Assembly: GCA_963931805.1 (NCBI GenBank)
Contig: OZ007496.1
Location: 183,133,839-183,197,838, forward strand
Length of the DNA stretch: 64,000 bases
Origin: Microdon myrmicae
Taxonomy: Eukaryota > Arthropoda > Insecta > Diptera > Syrphidae
Reading direction: 5' to 3'
In this document: positions 11,515 to 21,791 of the stretch, in pieces
How positions within the stretch are numbered: position 1 is the stretch's first letter
How the letters are laid out: each line of letters begins with the position of its first letter
Translations under genes and position numbers: made by a program
Notes under the pieces: model-generated
Seen by the model: the letters and a program-made list of their open reading frames with translations, nothing else
Databases searched by the model: none
Told to the model about the DNA's origin: nothing

Positions 11515-11831
11515 ATGCAACATGTTCTTCGGAGATTCGTGGTATTGTTCCGCGTAATTCAATTTGTATGCGCTCTACGAGACAATCCGACGGATCGCAC
11601 CAGTTCGCGGTTCATCTCCCAACGCTGCGAGCATCCCTGTATCAGAACTCGTTCCGGTACAGAGCGGGGAAGATGTGGAATTCCGTACCTAAGCAAGTGT
11701 TCCCCGAGAGTTACAACCTGCAACTGTTCAAAAAGAACTGCAACCGTTATTTGATGGGATCGCGGGTCGCCATCTCGGCGCTATAGGTTCGTCTCTCCCG
11801 AGAGAAGTATAATTTAAAAAATAAAAAAAAA
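11515..11831 (+). pseudogene. LINE-A 3' end (C-terminus and A-rich tail)
   Basis: The + strand reading gives the conserved LINE-A C-terminal pattern: SEIRGIVPRNS, MRSTRQSDGSHQFAVHLPTL, NSFRYRAGKMWNSVP, LFKKNCNRYLMGSR. A short 3' UTR (CTCTCCCGAGAGAAGT) and an A-rich tail at 11812-11831 follow. The same C-terminus occurs on the minus strand at 26900-26652. The tail marks the true 3' end of the element. Confidence 0.75.
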
Positions 11832-12710
11832 TTCTGATTTCCATATGAAACGAACCGACACTTCTTATCGACCTCCTGAGTGACTTTCCTTCTGTCTTCA
11901 TAGCCGAAAATTAACTAAGGATAGCCTCCGGAGAACCGATCGGGAACGACAAACGAGCGTTGTTGGTGCTAACTCCAAATTCGCTCGTTAATTCAAGAGC
12001 TTGTTCGGAATCATCACAGAGACGTTATCGCTGTCAATATTTAATTACTGTAGGTAGTAATTATTTATTGTGAGGTCGTAGCTCGCGCACAATGTTGTCT
12101 CATCAAATTTTTGTAAACTCCATACATTCCTATGACTTATCGCAATCATAGCAATACTTCTGAGTAGACGAATCTACGTTTTCCATAAAGAAAAGTGGAT
12201 ATAATATTTGTGCATTAGAAACGGATATCCTTTCCGATTCTAACATCCTTTTACCGACCTATACATATAATGTTATGTGTTATTTGCATTTCTACTCTTT
12301 AATGATATTTCAGAGGTAATCCTATTTCAAAGTGAATTTGCTTATGTCAGTCATCACATCAAATACATCATTCATATTTTAACAATATATTGTAGCTTTG
12401 TTTTTACTCTGCTCAACATTTTCTTTCACGTTGACAAAATTTGTCATCAGTTCAGTCTAAATATATAATAAACTTGATCACCAGGATTTTGTTGTCTTCT
12501 GACGAGTCTTTTCACAGCAAATTAAATATTAATTTTGATAGCGATTAATACGAATTCATCTTCTCGTACCATCCAGCGAAGTGGCATTAACAATCAAAAT
12601 GAATTTAGTAATTACATATCTGTGGTGATTCAGATTCCCTTAATATATCAGCCACGCACTAGCACATTCAATGCACAGAATTGACAAAGCACTTTTGTAC
12701 TTGATTTCAG
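11832..12710. other. No gene recognised; sequence upstream of host exon
   Basis: Unique-looking AT-rich sequence. It is presumably intron or upstream DNA of the host gene, whose visible exons begin at 12711. No splice-supported earlier exon was found. Confidence 0.4.
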
Positions 12711-12855
12711 ACAGTGGAGTGCATGGTGGATTGGTTGTGTTGGAACCTTCCTTTTCCGGTGAGACCATGGCCACTGCCATGGGTATCCCCCCAACAAAGA
12801 ACATCATACGGAGACATCTGGCAACAGAATTCGATGCTGTTATCCTGCCAGCAAG
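12711..12855 (+). CDS. Host gene exon A (unidentified protein)
   Basis: The acceptor TTGATTTCAG ends at 12710 and the donor GTAAGT-like GTAAG starts at 12856. The only open frame enters in phase 1 and reads SGVHGGLVVLEPSFSGE, MATAMGIPPTKNIIRRH and ATEFDAVILPA, then ends with two bases of a codon. Codon use and composition differ from the surrounding AT-rich sequence. The leftover AG is completed by the first base of the exon at 19935, giving a continuous protein. I do not recognise the protein; there is no signal peptide or membrane segment in this piece. The upstream exon should lie to the left of 12711. Confidence 0.7.
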
Positions 12856-14642
12856 GTAAGTACGATTGAGCGCATTTAATGAAGCACCTACCTTATTCGG
12901 TTCTTTCGTATTCTTTGCATTTTTTCTTAACCTACCATTAGCACATACTTTTTCATGCCATAAATTCCCTATTTGCCCCACAATTTCATTGGAACAGTCA
13001 CATTCAAAAATCACACGACACACAAAATATTGTAGAATACTTTTTTTTTACAGTCACCACATTGAGTTACATTTGCTTCTTTTCAATTGTATCCGCCAAC
13101 AAAATTACTTTCTTGACTCGTATTAAAACCTAATTACGATTCGTATTTTCTTCTCTTTTTGTATCGTTCGATTTCTCAATTACATAACAAAAAACTAAAA
13201 AACCTTTAAATAAAAATAAACACAAAAATCGAAGGTACGTTATTTTTTGCCAAATGGAGGAGTATCAATTGGATAGCTCTAGAATCTTCTCCATGAATCA
13301 GAAGTCTCTTCATGTCTTAGCTAACGAACAAAGATATACACAGAAGTAAAAGATGAAATGATCCTCATGCTAATATCAGTTCAAATTTTTTAAGATACTT
13401 TTATCTATAAATTTCCGATGAAATTCGTCATAGACAATTTAAACAAAAAAAAAGTATAATGCATACATAACGAAGCATGCAAACATAGCAGAGTATACAA
13501 GATAAACAGATTATCTACAGAAAAAGAAAAAAAGAAAAAAGACAAAACAATTAAGATAAGATACAATCACCGAATTGTTGCAAACGAAATAGGATTTTAA
13601 ATCAAAGCTCAATCAATAAATTACGAACTACAATCAAAATTTCTAGTTAGCAGAATATATAGTATACAAGTCATACGTCCTTACATGTAACACGCTTTCT
13701 ATGCTATACAGATTACAGGATACGTAACTAAAGAACATTTACATACAAATCTCTAGCTGCCAAGAATTACAAATCGAAAAACTTACAATAAGTCAATCCC
13801 ACACGAATACTTGTGCATTACACACACGCCCACACATGCCTATACACACAAGTCCATTTTTAAAAGAATGTCCTGCAATATAAAACAAAAAACAGTAAAC
13901 TTTATAATTAATTTTTTAACGCAAAAGATTTTTTTTAATAAATTATAAGTAAATCATATATTATAGGATATTTTATTACGCAGCAGGATTTAGGATTTGG
14001 GAACACGCAAAGCAAAAACAAAAAATAACAACAAAATTATTTGCTATGCCGACATGTGTGTTTGCTTTTGCTGTTTTGCACTCTTCTTGTTTATATTTAC
14101 TTTTACCAATTTATAACAAAAAAAAGAAAAAAGTTTCGTTTTTAAGTCTCAGGATTTCGCATCCTTATTGATTGCATCCTCCTGTATCTAGATAGATGTA
14201 ACAATTTAAATTTTCTTTTATGGTTTTTACTCGATTTTTTCGTTCTGAATTCGTCTGCGTAGCTACTTGATTGAGTGATTGGTAAACATGTACCGAATTT
14301 TGTGGGTTCTGACTGAGCTTAATGCAGAATACAGATGGAATGATTAGAGTGAATCACGTGCTTATTTAGTTATGTTAATAAACTTAACTTTGATAATAAC
14401 GATGAAAGTAAAAACCGTGTATTCAAGTAAGTCACCCGAAATCAATCAACTAAAGAAATTGTCTTTTCTGTCTCGAATGTTTTCACTCACTCTTTGTTCT
14501 GCTAACTTTACATCATCTAGAAATCTACTAATCAACTTCTTCCCTTCAAGGACGTAATATATGCCAAAAAAGCTATTTTTGTTTCTGGACTGTATTTCAC
14601 GTATCTGGATGTATGGAACCTGTTATTATTAATTGTTATTTA

Positions 14643-14784
14643 CGTCAGATGCTCTCTCTCTCTCTTACTCATCTTCTCTCTCCCCCTGCCTTTCTCCCCG
14701 TCTCTCTCTCGCCCCATCTCTCCCTTCTCTCTCTCACTATCCCTCTCTCTACCGCCGCCCCCCCCCCCCCCCCCCCCCCCCCCC
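14643..14784 (+). repeat. CT-rich tract ending in poly-C
   Basis: 14650-14755 is dominated by CTCT and TCTCTC runs. 14758-14784 is 27 C in a row. A 109-codon frame across it is low-complexity and not a gene. Confidence 0.95.
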
Positions 14785-15512
14785 ACTCTAACCATCTATC
14801 TATCTATCTGTCTGTCTTTCTTGCTGTCGCTCTCCTGGCCGTATCCAGTCGTCGTTCATGTTATTTTCGAAGTTCATTTGCCATTCGAAAGTGTGTTCAA
14901 AACTTCAACAGTAGCGTCACTTTGAATAATATCTGCTCATAAACAATCTCTCACCGACAGCTCTCTTACATTCTGTCAAAAAAGTATCGCATAGTGATCA
15001 TTTACAAAGCCCGATTAACAATATTGTTTAAATTCGTTGTGTCGCTAAGGTAGTTGTTCTCTGTCCTGACGTGCAGTTATGGCACAACCTGTCAATGTGA
15101 ACAGTGCTCGATTTTGGTAGTTAATCTCGTGTGTTTTGCGATTTGTCCTGAATTTTCTTCAAAACTCAATCGGGTGACATTTTAACTGGTGATGAATATG
15201 GACATACGAGGTTGACATACAAACCAATAAATAAGGTTCGGAATGACGAGTTCCAACAGACTCGAAACCGAACAAACTGCGTCAAAGTCGATGGAAAGTC
15301 AGGGTAATGTTGACTCGTTAATTATCGCGATGTTGCGCACGTAGATTTCATGCCAGAAGATCAAACGGTAAATTAAGGATATTATGTGGGCATTATGTAG
15401 CGTTTAAGAGAGGAAATTCGTGAAAAAAGTTCGCGTTTGCGGAAAGAAAATTCATGGATTTTGCAACACACATGGTGCCCATGGATTTATAACGCAACAT
15501 AAAGTCATTATT

Positions 15513-15713
15513 ATAAGGCTCCTCGACAGTATAGTGGTTAGTATACCCGCCTGTCAAGCGGGAGACCGGGGTTCGATTCCCCGTCGGGGAGCCTCTGGCA
15601 CAAGACTAATGACCTCGCCCGGAAAAACCAAATCATTATGGAAAATTTAACAAGCCTCAGGACTTGCTAAATAAGGCCAAGACCGGTTCCCGGTTGTAGT
15701 GCCGATGATGATA
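15513..15713 (+). mobile_element. tRNA-Asp-derived SINE, copy 1
   Basis: 201 bp flanked by a perfect 14-bp duplication (ATAAAGTCATTATT at 15499-15512 and 15714-15727). It has three parts: a 72-nt tRNA-Asp-like head (15520-15591), a middle of about 75 nt (CTCTGGCACAAGACTAATGA onward) and a 3' part ending GCCGATGATGATAA. The last 40 or so nt match the 3' end of the RTE-like LINE at 5527-6986. This copy is full length. Confidence 0.9.
15520..15591 (+). ncRNA. tRNA-Asp-like head of SINE (not a tRNA gene)
   Basis: 72 nt with the cloverleaf layout and GTC at positions 34-36 (15553-15555). The box A-like TAGTATAGTGG is partly changed, and box B GGTTCGATTCC is intact. It is followed directly by SINE body sequence and flanked by target duplications, so it is a SINE promoter head rather than a tRNA gene. 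The anticodon loop reads GTCAAG where other copies read GTCACG. Confidence 0.85.
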
Positions 15714-16150
15714 ATAAAGTCATTATTGTGAACGATTTTCTGGCCAAAACTGAACAAATATCATCGGAAATCACCGTATCGACCTGATGTGACTCCGGCT
15801 GACTTTTTTCTGTTTCCATAACTCAAATTTCCACTTCGGGGCACCGGTATTAGTTGATAGAAGACATAAAAGAGAATTCACGGGAGAACTGAAGTAGATT
15901 CCGGAAATTGCAGCTGTTAATAAACTTAATCACAGATCGTGCTGTTAATAAACTTCACGTCTGCATAAAGGAAATTTTTTCCAATTTAGGAACAAAAAGC
16001 ACTTTAACAATATCTTCAAACGGAGTTGTTAAGTAATCATTTCGGTCATTTTTGACAGAATGTATTCGTAACACTTACTTTAAAAGCTTGGTAGATATCT
16101 CCGTCGGCCCTTTTTTCTCAACTTATTTAACAACTTCTAATTCAAACTAA

Positions 16151-16348
16151 AGGCTCCTCGATAGTATAGTGGTTAGTATACCCGCCTGTCACGCGGGAGA
16201 CCTGGTTTCGATTCCCCGTCGGGGAGCTTCTGGCGCAAGACGAATGACCTTGTCCGGAAAAAACAAATCATTATGGAAAATTTAACAAGCCTCAGGACTT
16301 GCTTAATAAGGCCAAGACCGGTTCCCGGTTGTAGTGCCGATGATGATG
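16151..16348 (+). mobile_element. tRNA-Asp-derived SINE, copy 2
   Basis: Full-length copy with the tRNA-like head at 16155-16226, flanked by AATTCAAACTAA (16139-16150) and AATTCAAAGTAA (16349-16360), one mismatch. Box B carries an extra T (GGTTTCGATTCC). The tail is GATGATGATG. It has the same orientation as copy 1, 640 bp away, but different duplications show an independent insertion. Confidence 0.88.
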
Positions 16349-16421
16349 AATTCAAAGTAAATTAATTCTTCTTACCGATGAATTCAGCTCCGGCCTATAT
16401 GTTCTTTTGTTATATTTCGCA

Positions 16422-16449
16422 CCCCCCCCCCCCCCCCCCCCCCCCCCCC
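16422..16449 (+). repeat. Poly-C tract (28 C)
   Basis: Uninterrupted C run immediately before a degenerate LINE fragment. Confidence 0.95.
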
Positions 16450-16845
16450 GTCCTTATCACCCCAAACTATCCTAATATTGCTAAACTGTCGCACATTTCA
16501 AAACTATCTGATGGCACTCTATATGACCCAATTCAGCTTCCTTAGCAGTACGTCTAATGCACCACTAATCCAGTAAAATTCTCATTCAAAACACCACGTG
16601 CTTCAAATAACGACAAGGAAGTCGATGTTATCACAAGCGAGTTCAATGAGGCCCTCGATAAAATTTCCACAAACTCATCCTTTTTAAATCATCTTTTTTT
16701 GGCTTCGAACATCTACCCATTAAGCAGATGTCGTCCTATCAAAAAAAAATTCGGATTGACAGAGTAAGATTCAGATCAGTTCTATACAATCCCCTTTTCT
16801 CCAACGCAGGAGCTCCTCAGGGCAGTCATTTTAATCCCCTCGTAC

Positions 16846-17179
16846 CATCATCATCATCATCACCGGCACTACAACCGGGATCCGGTCTTGGCCTTATTTA
16901 GCAAGTCTCTCCATCGGTATCCGGTCCTTATCTGAGACTTGTTAAATTGTCCACAATAATTTGTTTTTTCGGGCAAGGTTTTTAGTCTTGCGGCAACCTT
17001 TCTCAGGATGTCGCTGCATGCATTGGTTCACTACTTGGCGGGTGTCAAAGTAGCTATCCAGGGGTGTCACGTGGAGACTGCATGTCAACTTGGATTGGAC
17101 AGGGATCCTTGTCCCTCGTCCTGACCTTCGCCGGGTTGAAAGCATAGACGTTGCCCTGTATGTTCGCTCCCACCTCCCC
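16846..17179 (-). mobile_element. 334-bp retro-insert sharing the SINE/RTE tail, with a different 5' part
   Basis: Flanked by a perfect 13-bp duplication, AATCCCCTCGTAC (16833-16845 and 17180-17192). On the minus strand it ends with the common GTTGTAGTGCCGGTGATGATG tail. Before that it carries both an RTE C-terminal stretch (GATGGAGAGACTTGCTAAAT) and the SINE body (CGCAAGACTAAAAACCTTGC). Its first 130 nt are neither tRNA-like nor recognised. It may be a second SINE type or the 3' end of the LINE that really partners the SINE; a frame ending CRKTKNLARKNKLLWTI runs through the shared body. Confidence 0.7.
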
Positions 17180-17270
17180 AATCCCCTCGTACACTGACTA
17201 TAAATGATAAAGACACAAGTATGAAGCACTCTTCTACTTCTCTTTACACTGACGGTACCAAACTTTACAA

Positions 17271-17490
17271 GGCTGTAAACCCTCATTTCCGTTTCTAATG
17301 TGTTTCTAAGTATATAGATTAATGGGATAATCGATGGAATTGTTGGAGTAACACTAGTTAACTCCTTTTTAATTTCTTCAAATGGCTTTAATATTGCAAT
17401 GCACTTTTTCAAGTTGAGCCATTCATCAATAAGAATTGGTATAGCATGCGTGCCCGAATACAGTACTAAAATATTCTTTGCATCATGTAA
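17271..17490 (-). pseudogene. hAT-type (ZBED-like) transposase fragment
   Basis: The minus strand reads MVLHDAKNILVLYSGTHAI, ILIDEWLNLKKCIAILKPFE and TIPSIIPLIYILRNTLE, resembling the central region of hAT transposases and their ZBED-derived relatives. It is flanked by a 15-bp direct repeat, TACCAAACTTTACAA (17256-17270 and 17491-17505). That is longer than the 8-bp duplication expected of hAT transposition, and no hAT terminal inverted repeats are visible. It interrupts the Jockey-type LINE. Confidence 0.6.
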
Positions 17491-17562
17491 TACCAAACTT
17501 TACAAAATAACAAAAACTTTATAAAATTGATTTCGACAACTTTTTGGTTTTGTGTCTCAAAC

Positions 17563-17890
17563 TTAACGTCGGCAAATGGCAAGCGATCACACTCTCGCAA
17601 AATCGAGAAATTGATCTGGACAGCTTTTTGATTTGGTGTCAAAAGAACTGTCTCCAAGTTAACGTCGGCAGATACCAAGCAATCACGTTCTTACGAAATC
17701 GTGAAACTGATCTGGACAGTTTTTTGGTTTTGTGTCAAAAGAACCGTCTCCAACTTAACGTCGGCAAATACCAAACAATCACGTTCTCACGAAATCGTGA
17801 AATTTTTTTGGACAGGTTTTTGGTTTGGTGTGAAAAGAACTTTAACGTCGGCAAATGCCAAGCAATCATATTCTCACGAAAGCGTACCCC
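17563..17890 (+). repeat. In-frame 96-bp tandem repeat inside LINE RT
   Basis: TTAACGTCGGCA recurs at 17563, 17659, 17755 and 17842 (periods 96, 96, 87), all multiples of three. Each unit encodes about 32 residues of the form LNVGKxQAITFSRNRE plus DSFLxWCQKN. A partial unit precedes at 17528. A normal RT has this segment once. Confidence 0.85.
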
Positions 17891-18295
17891 TTTCCCCACG
17901 TCCATATTTCCTATTTAATCTATCGATAACTTCTGATAAGTTCAATTTCCTCTTTCATATTAATTAATGACATAATTCTTAGGGTCAATGCAACTCTCGG
18001 TTTTGTGAAACGCTGGTGTAAGGAATTGTCGAACCCTTACGTGACCCGATCCCTCTATGTTTCCTTTGCCGCTGGTGCTGGAATATACCACCCAGGTCTG
18101 ATCCCCTAATCATATAACTCACATTCGCAGAATCAAGAACATACAACGTCTCTTCTTACGCCCTCCGAGAACTAAAATAGGAAAACACGTTCGTGCTGCC
18201 CCTTATATAAAGATCCTTATATAAACCACGCCCGGAGAAAATTTTTTATGGAATAGACAGATGTAAAAAATGGATTTTTAGAGCTACAATAATAG

Positions 18296-18706
18296 TGTTA
18301 TGTACACTGGAAAACTTCCGGGCATTTAAAAAATCGCTGGATTAATTATTTTTAAAATAAATAAGAGCCGTTAAATCGATTTTGAATTAATATAACACTT
18401 TATTAGTCCGTAATACAACTGTTACTTATACCGTACACATAACGATTTCTTTACTTATCGCGTCTTTTACTGCTTACTTCTCACTCGAGACTTATCGTTT
18501 GCTTCACTGTCTTACTTATGACTCTACTCCCGATCTGCGTGCGACGTATTTATACCATTTTTTCTCACTCTGATTTGGTGTATCGTTTCCGTCCGTTCCA
18601 TAGTCTTGAATGTTCTATTCCAGTTTTCCAGTATTTCCTAAAATAATCTAGTACTTTGTTTCGGACTTTCTCGAAGATTCCAGTACTGATTGTCATATGC
18701 GTCACA
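18296..18706 (-). mobile_element. Candidate solo LTR, 411 bp
   Basis: Read on the minus strand it starts TGTGACGCATATG and ends ACATAACA. It carries TATAAATA at 18554-18547 and AATAAA at 18404-18399 in the right order for a promoter and polyadenylation signal. No clear target duplication was found and no internal coding region adjoins it. It lies inside the host intron. Confidence 0.5.
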
Positions 18707-18735
18707 TTATTATTTGTTTTTTTATTATTTACTGG

Positions 18736-18980
18736 ACTGTAGGAACCCGCAAGTTCATGACCTCACCGACTCGACTCCGCCATTGTTCCCTGTCCTGTGC
18801 GCTCTCCTTCCACGTTCGATCATCCGATCCGATCTCCTCGAGGTGATATTGGTAATGTCGTCCGTCGAAATGTTTTATCTCATATAACGCCACTACCACT
18901 ACTAGTACTTATTGGTCAGTAGGAACCCCAAAAATTGATGACATTCACTAACTCGGCTACGCAGTCGTTCCCTGTCCTGC
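18736..18980 (+). repeat. Diverged direct repeat (TAGGAACCC ... GTTCCCTGTCCTG)
   Basis: 18736-18800 and 18914-18980 share TAGGAACCC, a middle like CTCGRCTNCGC and GTTCCCTGTCCTGYGC. The units are about 178 bp apart. This looks like a 3' piece of an old retroelement duplicated in tandem; the family was not recognised. Confidence 0.5.
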
Positions 18981-19934
18981 GCACGTTTCAACACCTAATC
19001 CAAGGACGAACGCTGCCAGGACCGAAAATAAGGCACACTGCGTAGTGTGGTATTCATTCTTCACAGGGTAAGCGTACTTTCTCCGATGTTCACGTTGATC
19101 TGAACAAGCCAATTAGAAAAATGTTTAAACTGATTTGGCATTCAGCAAATGAACGATACAGAATTTTTCGATTATTTCCGTTCACCCAGTAAATCCACCT
19201 TCGTTATAGCATAAACGCACAACAAAGAGTTTTTCTATACTTCAATATTCAAAATATTTGAACTACAAAATTACCCACCAAGAAGTAATTTAAAACAAGT
19301 TAGCCTCGTATATTCGAATTTGAATTTAAAGACCCAACAAACATATTACTCGTATAGAGAAAACGGCCACTAGACAACTTCCTTTTCCTCTTGTTCGAGT
19401 CTATTACTTACAATTAACAAGGTAAACTTATTTGGCTCGAGAATTGTGCGCTCCTTAGCACATAATTAATTAAGGTCCTTGGATTCTCTCTCGAAAACTG
19501 TTCTTTAGTTCTCCTCTAGTGACTGGAATAATATTTATGTTCGACAACTCGCTGCACAGTTCCGGTTTACTTTGTGTGTGCTGTCCCCTCATCATTTAGC
19601 GTGCTGTTTAAGTAAAAATCAACTTTATTCCATTTTAATTAGTATTAAGAGGAACGAATGTTTTACTAAAGTTTATTAACTCATAGTCCTTTTATTCTTT
19701 TTCTTCCTTTCTTTCTTTTTTTTCTATTCTTTTCTTTTATGCATCCCCATTTGTACACCTTAACCATTGCTGTTCACTACTCGTTGAAAACAAAAATGTG
19801 TAACTTTGTTTTTCAAAATTGCTTTTTAAATAAATGTATATGTGCGTAAATGTTTGGCCGAAATCTAAAAATTAAAAAACAAAATCACATAAAAAACAAA
19901 AAACTGTGTGCAAAAATTGGTTATGTGTATGTAG

Positions 19935-20046
19935 GACAACTCTTGGTCAAGGCATCCGTTCTGGCTGTGGTATAGTTCCCATTACTGGACCTGGAGGCCT
20001 TCAGCACTATGCCACAGCGGATCGACGTTCCAGTGGCGGTTTAAGG
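19935..20046 (+). CDS. Host gene exon B (unidentified protein)
   Basis: The acceptor GTATGTAG ends at 19934 and the donor GTAAGT starts at 20047. The first base completes the split codon left by exon A (AG plus G). The frame then reads TTLGQGIRSGCGIVPITGPG, GLQHYATADRRSSGGLR and ends on a whole codon (phase 0). It is rich in glycine, serine and arginine and looks like a flexible region. The phase match over a 7 kb intron and the sharp drop in codon-like composition on both sides support a real exon. I do not recognise the protein. Confidence 0.72.
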
Positions 20047-21791
20047 GTAAGTATAACAACAATTTATTATTATTTCTGTTCCCGATTCCGTGTCTCGCTC
20101 TGTCAATCTATTTTTCACTTTTATATATCCTTTTCATCCTTCAGTTAGAGTAAAAAATCCATTAAAACATAAACACAAACAATAGAGTTCATATGAACAT
20201 TGGTATAAGTACTATCTCGATCCTGTATTGCTGTGAAGCTTTAAGTGTTCATTATAATTTTTTTCATACTCGTAAATCGTTGTTATAGAAGATATATTAA
20301 ATAAAAAAATTTTAGAACAACAATTTATCAGCTGCACATTTCTTTTGATTAACTTAGAATTTGTCATCTAGTTGTTTAGCGAATTTCGTTAAAATTTATG
20401 TTTAAATAAATGTATTTCATGTTATGTATGCAAACCTAATACGTTGCATGCACGTCGGCAGATAATCCGAATATAATTTTAATTTACTATACATACACAA
20501 ATATATTTTGTTTCACTGTGTAACACAAGAAATCAAAACTAGAAACTGGTACATTTCTACTCCCACTCCACTACATTAACACAGCAAATTACATTTCGTT
20601 TTTGAAACTTTTAATAACACAAACAAAATAATATTTATGTTTATCACAAAAATATAACAATAATAATATTTATTATTTAAAATAAGCATGAAAATATTTT
20701 ATATCTGTGATGGTCTTCAAATGAAAGTTGAATATTATATTTGAGTGAATCATAAATAACATCTTGTTAAAAGTTTTCACATTTGTATGCAATTTTTAAC
20801 TGAACTTAAAATAAGCTTCTGAAAGACGAAATACAAATGAAATCCGAACATTAAATATATAATTAATATGTAAATAATGTGAAATCAAAAATAAATATGT
20901 AGACCGCACTAGAGTTTACAATTGTATATATACATGAATGATCAAAATAAGAAAATGATTATTTTATATGCACTCAGTTTATATATAAACAGCAAACTTT
21001 TACAAATATTAAGTTGCAGTCAAAATAATGTTGTTTTATCTGGGAAATTATAAAAAAGACTTCTGTTAAGATTTCTAAATACAACGTTTTAAAAGATGGA
21101 TCGATTACATTTTCTTCTTACACAATAATTACAGCCACTAAAGAAATTTTATCTTATCTTATTAATTTTCTGGACTCATAACAAATTAAAATCTAGTTTA
21201 AAACAAATCTCATTCACCCCTTCTCCTGCAGATAACATAATTTATTTTGTTGCTACCACTATTCGTTTTTGTAGTATACATTTTTTTTTTCTTTAAAATA
21301 TTTTTACTGGTTCATTACCAAACTATAAAAGGACGGTGTGCTGTTATTCGTGTAAATTTTATTTACTATTACAAGAAGTTAAGTAAAATACGTGAAAATC
21401 AATTTAAAAAATTACAAGATCAGACCCAACGACTTTGTCAATAGTAATAACGTTTCCAAAACTGAATACTTTGTTACTCCTTCTACATTACTAGGAAGCA
21501 GAAAAAAGGTTGAAGGCAAGCCAAACCTTCGGGTCTAATGTTCTTGGTTAATTTCGGACCGTAAATTTTACAATATTTCGAGTTTATTTAATAACAATTC
21601 GCAAAGTCTCAAATTATTTATTTTAAACATTAAATTGAAAAACAGTTTTAAATAAATATGTTTAACTTTTTCTATATTGCAAAAGAAAAGTAAAATTTAG
21701 GTCGATGCTATGGTAAACTTTGATGACGAAATTTTATATTGGAATCGGATCTTAAGGTTTGCTATAAAAGTTTTAAGCAAGGTGTTTCCAA
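20047..21791 (+). other. Host intron sequence, AT-rich, no gene seen
   Basis: Strongly AT-rich with many short frames. No motif, repeat family or splice-bounded exon was recognised. It is presumably intron if the gene continues to the candidate exon at 34459. Confidence 0.4.

Larger units (their letters stand above)
16450..18230 (+). pseudogene. Degenerate Jockey-type LINE reverse transcriptase
   Basis: Three separated + strand blocks form one broken RT. 16440-16845 has SEFNEALDKISTNSSFLN and RIDRVRFRSVLYNPL, ending in AGAPQGSHFNPLVYTDY (a decayed GVPQGS block). 17544-17900 encodes repeated LNVGKYQAITFSRNR-like segments (the LN..K...I.F block). 17930-18230 gives VNATLGFVKRWCKELSNPYV and SLYVSFAAGAGIYHPGLIP, the post-RT thumb region. 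It is interrupted by the insertions 16846-17179 and 17271-17490, each with its own target duplication. Clade assignment is by motif only. Confidence 0.6.
12856..19934 (+). other. Host gene intron, 7.1 kb, filled with repeats
   Basis: Runs from the donor at 12856 to the acceptor TATGTAG at 19934. It contains a CT-rich tract and poly-C, two SINEs, a Jockey-type LINE with two inserts, and a solo LTR. 12856-14640 and 18990-19930 are AT-rich and show nothing coding. Confidence 0.65.

Noticed and set aside
14613..14942. 109-codon ORF
   Set aside because: It runs through a CT microsatellite and poly-C; composition explains the open frame.
15520..15591. Functional tRNA-Asp gene (also at 16155, 38115, 40169)
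   Set aside because: Each head is followed directly by SINE body and tail and is bounded by target duplications; some have box B changes.
16942..17496. Single 184-codon gene on the minus strand
   Set aside because: It fuses a hAT piece, LINE sequence and the SINE-like insert across separate target duplications; it is not one gene.
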